This document shows, piece after piece, positions 30,946-32,746 of a stretch of 32,746 bases of DNA. The stretch comes from an uncultured SAR116 cluster alpha proteobacterium (GTDB lineage: Bacteria > Pseudomonadota > Alphaproteobacteria > Puniceispirillales > Puniceispirillaceae). The notes beneath the pieces were generated by a model, which saw only the letters and a program-made list of their open reading frames with translations, did no database searches and was not told the DNA's origin. A program made the translations under genes and the position numbers. The stretch spans positions 1-32,746 of the forward strand of contig CABYZM010000018.1 of assembly GCA_902523435.1 (NCBI GenBank). The letters are read 5' to 3'. Every line of letters begins with the position of its first letter. The first letter of the stretch is position 1.

Positions 30946-31060
30946 AAAAAAGCTCCACTGAATGAACAGCGAGGCATGGAAGTTGCAAGCAAGGAAAAGT
31001 AACCCGTGCCACGTCTATGTTATTGCAACCACAAACAATAACGGCACGGGTTCACTCTTT
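30946..31060 (-). ncRNA. Predicted two-hairpin RNA, copy 2
   Basis: A long hairpin AACCCGTGCC/GGCACGGGTT (31001-31010/31043-31052) with inner GTTATTG/CAATAAC, then a terminator GCCTCGCTG/CAGTGGAGC (30952-30975) and T6 on the minus strand. It aligns with 27197-27310. The terminator pairs better on the minus strand (two G-U pairs, one mismatch). The promoter is not clear; TAAAAT near 31068 is a candidate -10. Confidence 0.5.
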
Positions 31061-31176
31061 ATTATTTTAGAAACGTACAAGCAGCCTCATTCAAAGTGCC
31101 TTATCGCAAACCTACTCCATTCGTGTGCTTGAGGAGTAGTGAATTTGCAATTTTTCGTAATAAAGATTTAAAAATT

Positions 31177-31205
31177 TCGTCACGATTTATTAACGCTCAT
31201 CGCCC
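31177..31205 (+). promoter_or_regulatory. Weak Pho-box-like site before the NTF2-like gene
   Basis: TCGTCAC, TATTAAC and ATCGCCC at 11-bp steps, then 10 bp to TTTATT. Matches are partial. Confidence 0.28.
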
Positions 31206-31237
31206 ATCGTTTATCTTTATTTTGACGGAGGTGAGCG

Positions 31238-31576
31238 ATGACATTTGGTCAGAAATTTATAGATAATTTGAGAAAAGGTCATTTAAGTGGCGAGATTCCA
31301 ACTGAATTAGCTGATGCAATGAGTGATGACTTAATTTGGACGTCACTGGCTAAATCTAGCCTTGGCAATCAATCCAGAGGTAAAGAGGAATGGCTCGATT
31401 ATATAAAAAATGATAATGAAGATTATTCATCTGAAATAGTGTATGAAAATGATGAAATCGTGGTTTGGAAGGGTGCCGGAAATATTAATGGAGTGCCTCA
31501 GGTTTTTCTTTTTTGTATGAACATTGAGGGTGAAAAAATTAAATACGTCCAGCATGTCAGAGGTCCTGCTACCTAA
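31238..31576 (+). CDS. NTF2/SnoaL-like small protein (112 aa)
   Basis: ATG 31238 follows GGAGGTGAGCG, a strong ribosome site. The pattern of an N-terminal helix pair, DDLIWTSLAKSSLGNQSRGKEEWLDYI and a strand-rich second half (SEIVYENDEIVVWKGAGNINGVPQVFLFCMNIEGEKIKYVQHVRG) fits the NTF2-like/SnoaL cone fold. Catalytic residues cannot be assigned. It is monocistronic, ended by the hairpin at 31580. Confidence 0.65.
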   Translation: MTFGQKFIDNLRKGHLSGEIPTELADAMSDDLIWTSLAKSSLGNQSRGKEEWLDYIKNDNEDYSSEIVYENDEIVVWKGAGNINGVPQVFLFCMNIEGEKIKYVQHVRGPAT

Positions 31577-31579
31577 AAC

Positions 31580-31621
31580 ACAGGGTCATCGTCCCCCCGA
31601 ACTCGGGCCGCCCTGTTTTTC
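31580..31621 (+). terminator. Terminator of the NTF2-like gene
   Basis: ACAGGG (31580-31585) pairs with CCCTGT (31611-31616), with an inner CCGA/TCGG stem, followed by TTTT. Confidence 0.6.
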
Positions 31622-31946
31622 AATTCTAGTAACCCCTGCAATCACCGCCCTCTTTACAATGCAAGAAGGGGTTTCTAATTCAAAAAGATGTCATCGACCA
31701 CATCTCAAAGAGCGTCCTGATGCTCAGCGACGCAGGATAACAGGTTGGTTGACCCTCCTTTTCTGACCCTCAACCTCCAGACCCACTGATTAAGTTTTGT
31801 GGGGCCAAAAGTTATGCAAACTCTTTGGAGTTATCTCCCAGCCAACCGTGTAAGGAAAGGGTGGATGCTGCTCGTAGAGATAGATGAGATGAGAACAGTG
31901 GGCATAGTCATTCGTGCCTCTAGTCTTGAATGTGTAATTAATGAGA
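31622..31946. other. Gene-free stretch between convergent genes
   Basis: No frame with a ribosome site or protein-like composition. A plus-strand frame at 31799-32023 overlaps the acyltransferase gene tail and looks accidental. Confidence 0.3.
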
Positions 31947-32746
31947 TCAATTTAATTTTGTTTTTGGCGCAGTATCAAATGATAAATAAGGTTCAACATA
32001 ACGGGCATATTTTGCAGGTTTAAGCTTCTTCAGATCGACCATTACAAATGAGTCTAGACACATTGAAAAGTCTGAGTCGACGTTAAAGGCAGAAAAACTT
32101 ACCCCGCCATAATGGCATAGTTCAGAATACTGCTTGTACAGGGTTGGAACACGCATCTGCATATGGCTTAATTGGTCTCGCAAATTAGCATAATCCTTTT
32201 GTGGGTCATCCCCATCCATCAGTTTTTCCATTTCTGCTATCGCGCTTGTGGAAAGTTTGAAGCCAGCTCTTGGCTCAGCTGTAAAGTGGCTTTCAGGATA
32301 GTAATTTTGATAGTACCACACCAACATATCGCGTGCACGTGCTGGCAAGCTAGCAGATAAAGACACAGGACCGAATAAATAGCGCACTTTGGGGTGTCGC
32401 GCGATATACGCACCTATCCCCTGCCACAAATAATCGAGACTACGCTTACCCCAAAATTGAGGCTGAACAAAACTGCGACCAAGCTCAAGTCCAGCTTCCA
32501 TTACCTCACTAATATTGTTAGCAATTCCATTTTCTGACCCATCACGAAATTTAAACAAGCTTTCTGAATAAAGTCCTTGCGATGGTCTATGAAAATGGTG
32601 TTTCGAATCTACAAAGCAGCTTTCATCCTGTTTGCACCATTTCCACACCTCACCTAAACGGTAAGCTCCAGCAATTTCCAACAAGTCATCATCCCATACT
32701 ATGATATGACGATAATATGCATCATAAAGGTCTGTATCCTTTTTGT
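31947..32746 (-). CDS. GNAT-type N-acyltransferase, OlsB/hemolysin family (5' end cut by the window)
   Basis: The frame continues to the right edge, so the N-terminus is missing; 265 residues are visible. HIIVWDDDLLEIAGAYRLG, LYSESLF, GLELGRSFVQPQFWGKRSLDYLWQGIGAYIARHP and YLFGPVSLSASLP are in the order seen in COG3176 proteins (PF13444), including OlsB, which makes lyso-ornithine lipid from ornithine and 3-hydroxyacyl-ACP. Ornithine lipids replace phospholipids when phosphate is scarce, which would suit this window. Other family members act on different amino acids, so the substrate is inferred. Its C-terminus is hydrophilic. Confidence 0.78.
   Translation of the reverse strand, partial: KKDTDLYDAYYRHIIVWDDDLLEIAGAYRLGEVWKWCKQDESCFVDSKHHFHRPSQGLYSESLFKFRDGSENGIANNISEVMEAGLELGRSFVQPQFWGKRSLDYLWQGIGAYIARHPKVRYLFGPVSLSASLPARARDMLVWYYQNYYPESHFTAEPRAGFKLSTSAIAEMEKLMDGDDPQKDYANLRDQLSHMQMRVPTLYKQYSELCHYGGVSFSAFNVDSDFSMCLDSFVMVDLKKLKPAKYARYVEPYLSFDTAPKTKLN

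Noticed and set aside
26903-31060. CRISPR array
   Set aside because: Repeated hairpins are unevenly spaced, differ in sequence and have promoter elements; no cas genes.
31799-32023. 74-codon plus-strand frame near the right end
   Set aside because: Overlaps the acyltransferase gene, no ribosome site.

Overview
The window looks like a chromosomal accessory stretch from a marine-type alphaproteobacterium (SAR116- or Rhodospirillales-like; I infer this from gene content and moderate G+C and cannot fix the genus). Its centre is phosphorus acquisition. It holds a phosphonate uptake system, two separate phosphonate degradation routes, and many sites that look like PhoB boxes.

Layout. (1) 1-2523: a copper-handling operon, with the tail of a TolC-like gene, a Tat-exported multicopper oxidase and a CopD-like membrane protein. 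(2) 2524-4030: a PanB-like gene bracketed by two decayed 3' halves of an initiator tRNA, which looks like the scar of integration at a tRNA-fMet site. (3) 4195-9391: a membrane fatty-acid desaturase, small hypothetical genes, a secreted beta-propeller protein of the choice-of-anchor-I type, and a PHP-domain phosphoesterase. (4) 9696-10745: a G+C-rich YraQ/ArsP-type permease that looks foreign. (5) 10840-25321: the phosphonate locus. phnX (phosphonatase) is divergent from phnC-phnD-phnE-phnE2 plus a small periplasmic protein. Then come a Cys-phosphatase, a hexapeptide acyltransferase, the repressor phnF, and the complete C-P lyase set phnGHIJKLN, a DUF1045 2H-phosphoesterase and phnM. No PhnP is present; the PHP protein or the DUF1045 protein may replace it.

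(6) 25330-31600 is the most unusual part. It is gene-poor, with a secreted orphan, an XRE-type regulator, a pseudoazurin, a PycTM-like (DUF5706) membrane protein and several proteins under 100 aa. Between them lies an array of short transcription units. Each appears to have a three-half-site Pho box (11-bp period), about 10 bp further a CATCAC-like -10, a predicted RNA of about 50-115 nt and a strong terminator. Two terminator loops carry the same TTTTCCTCC (anti-Shine-Dalgarno) sequence. Two RNA units are paralogous, with compensatory changes in their stems. A 472-474-bp direct repeat, nearly identical in its two copies, carries a duplicated 49-aa gene and a structured RNA candidate, and the RNA candidate also has a third, diverged, inverted copy. 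I propose this as a PhoB-controlled island of small RNAs and small proteins. (7) 31947-32746: a truncated OlsB/hemolysin-type N-acyltransferase, which could fit lipid remodelling under phosphate stress.

All assignments are by eye from sequence motifs. No database search, folding program or expression data were available.
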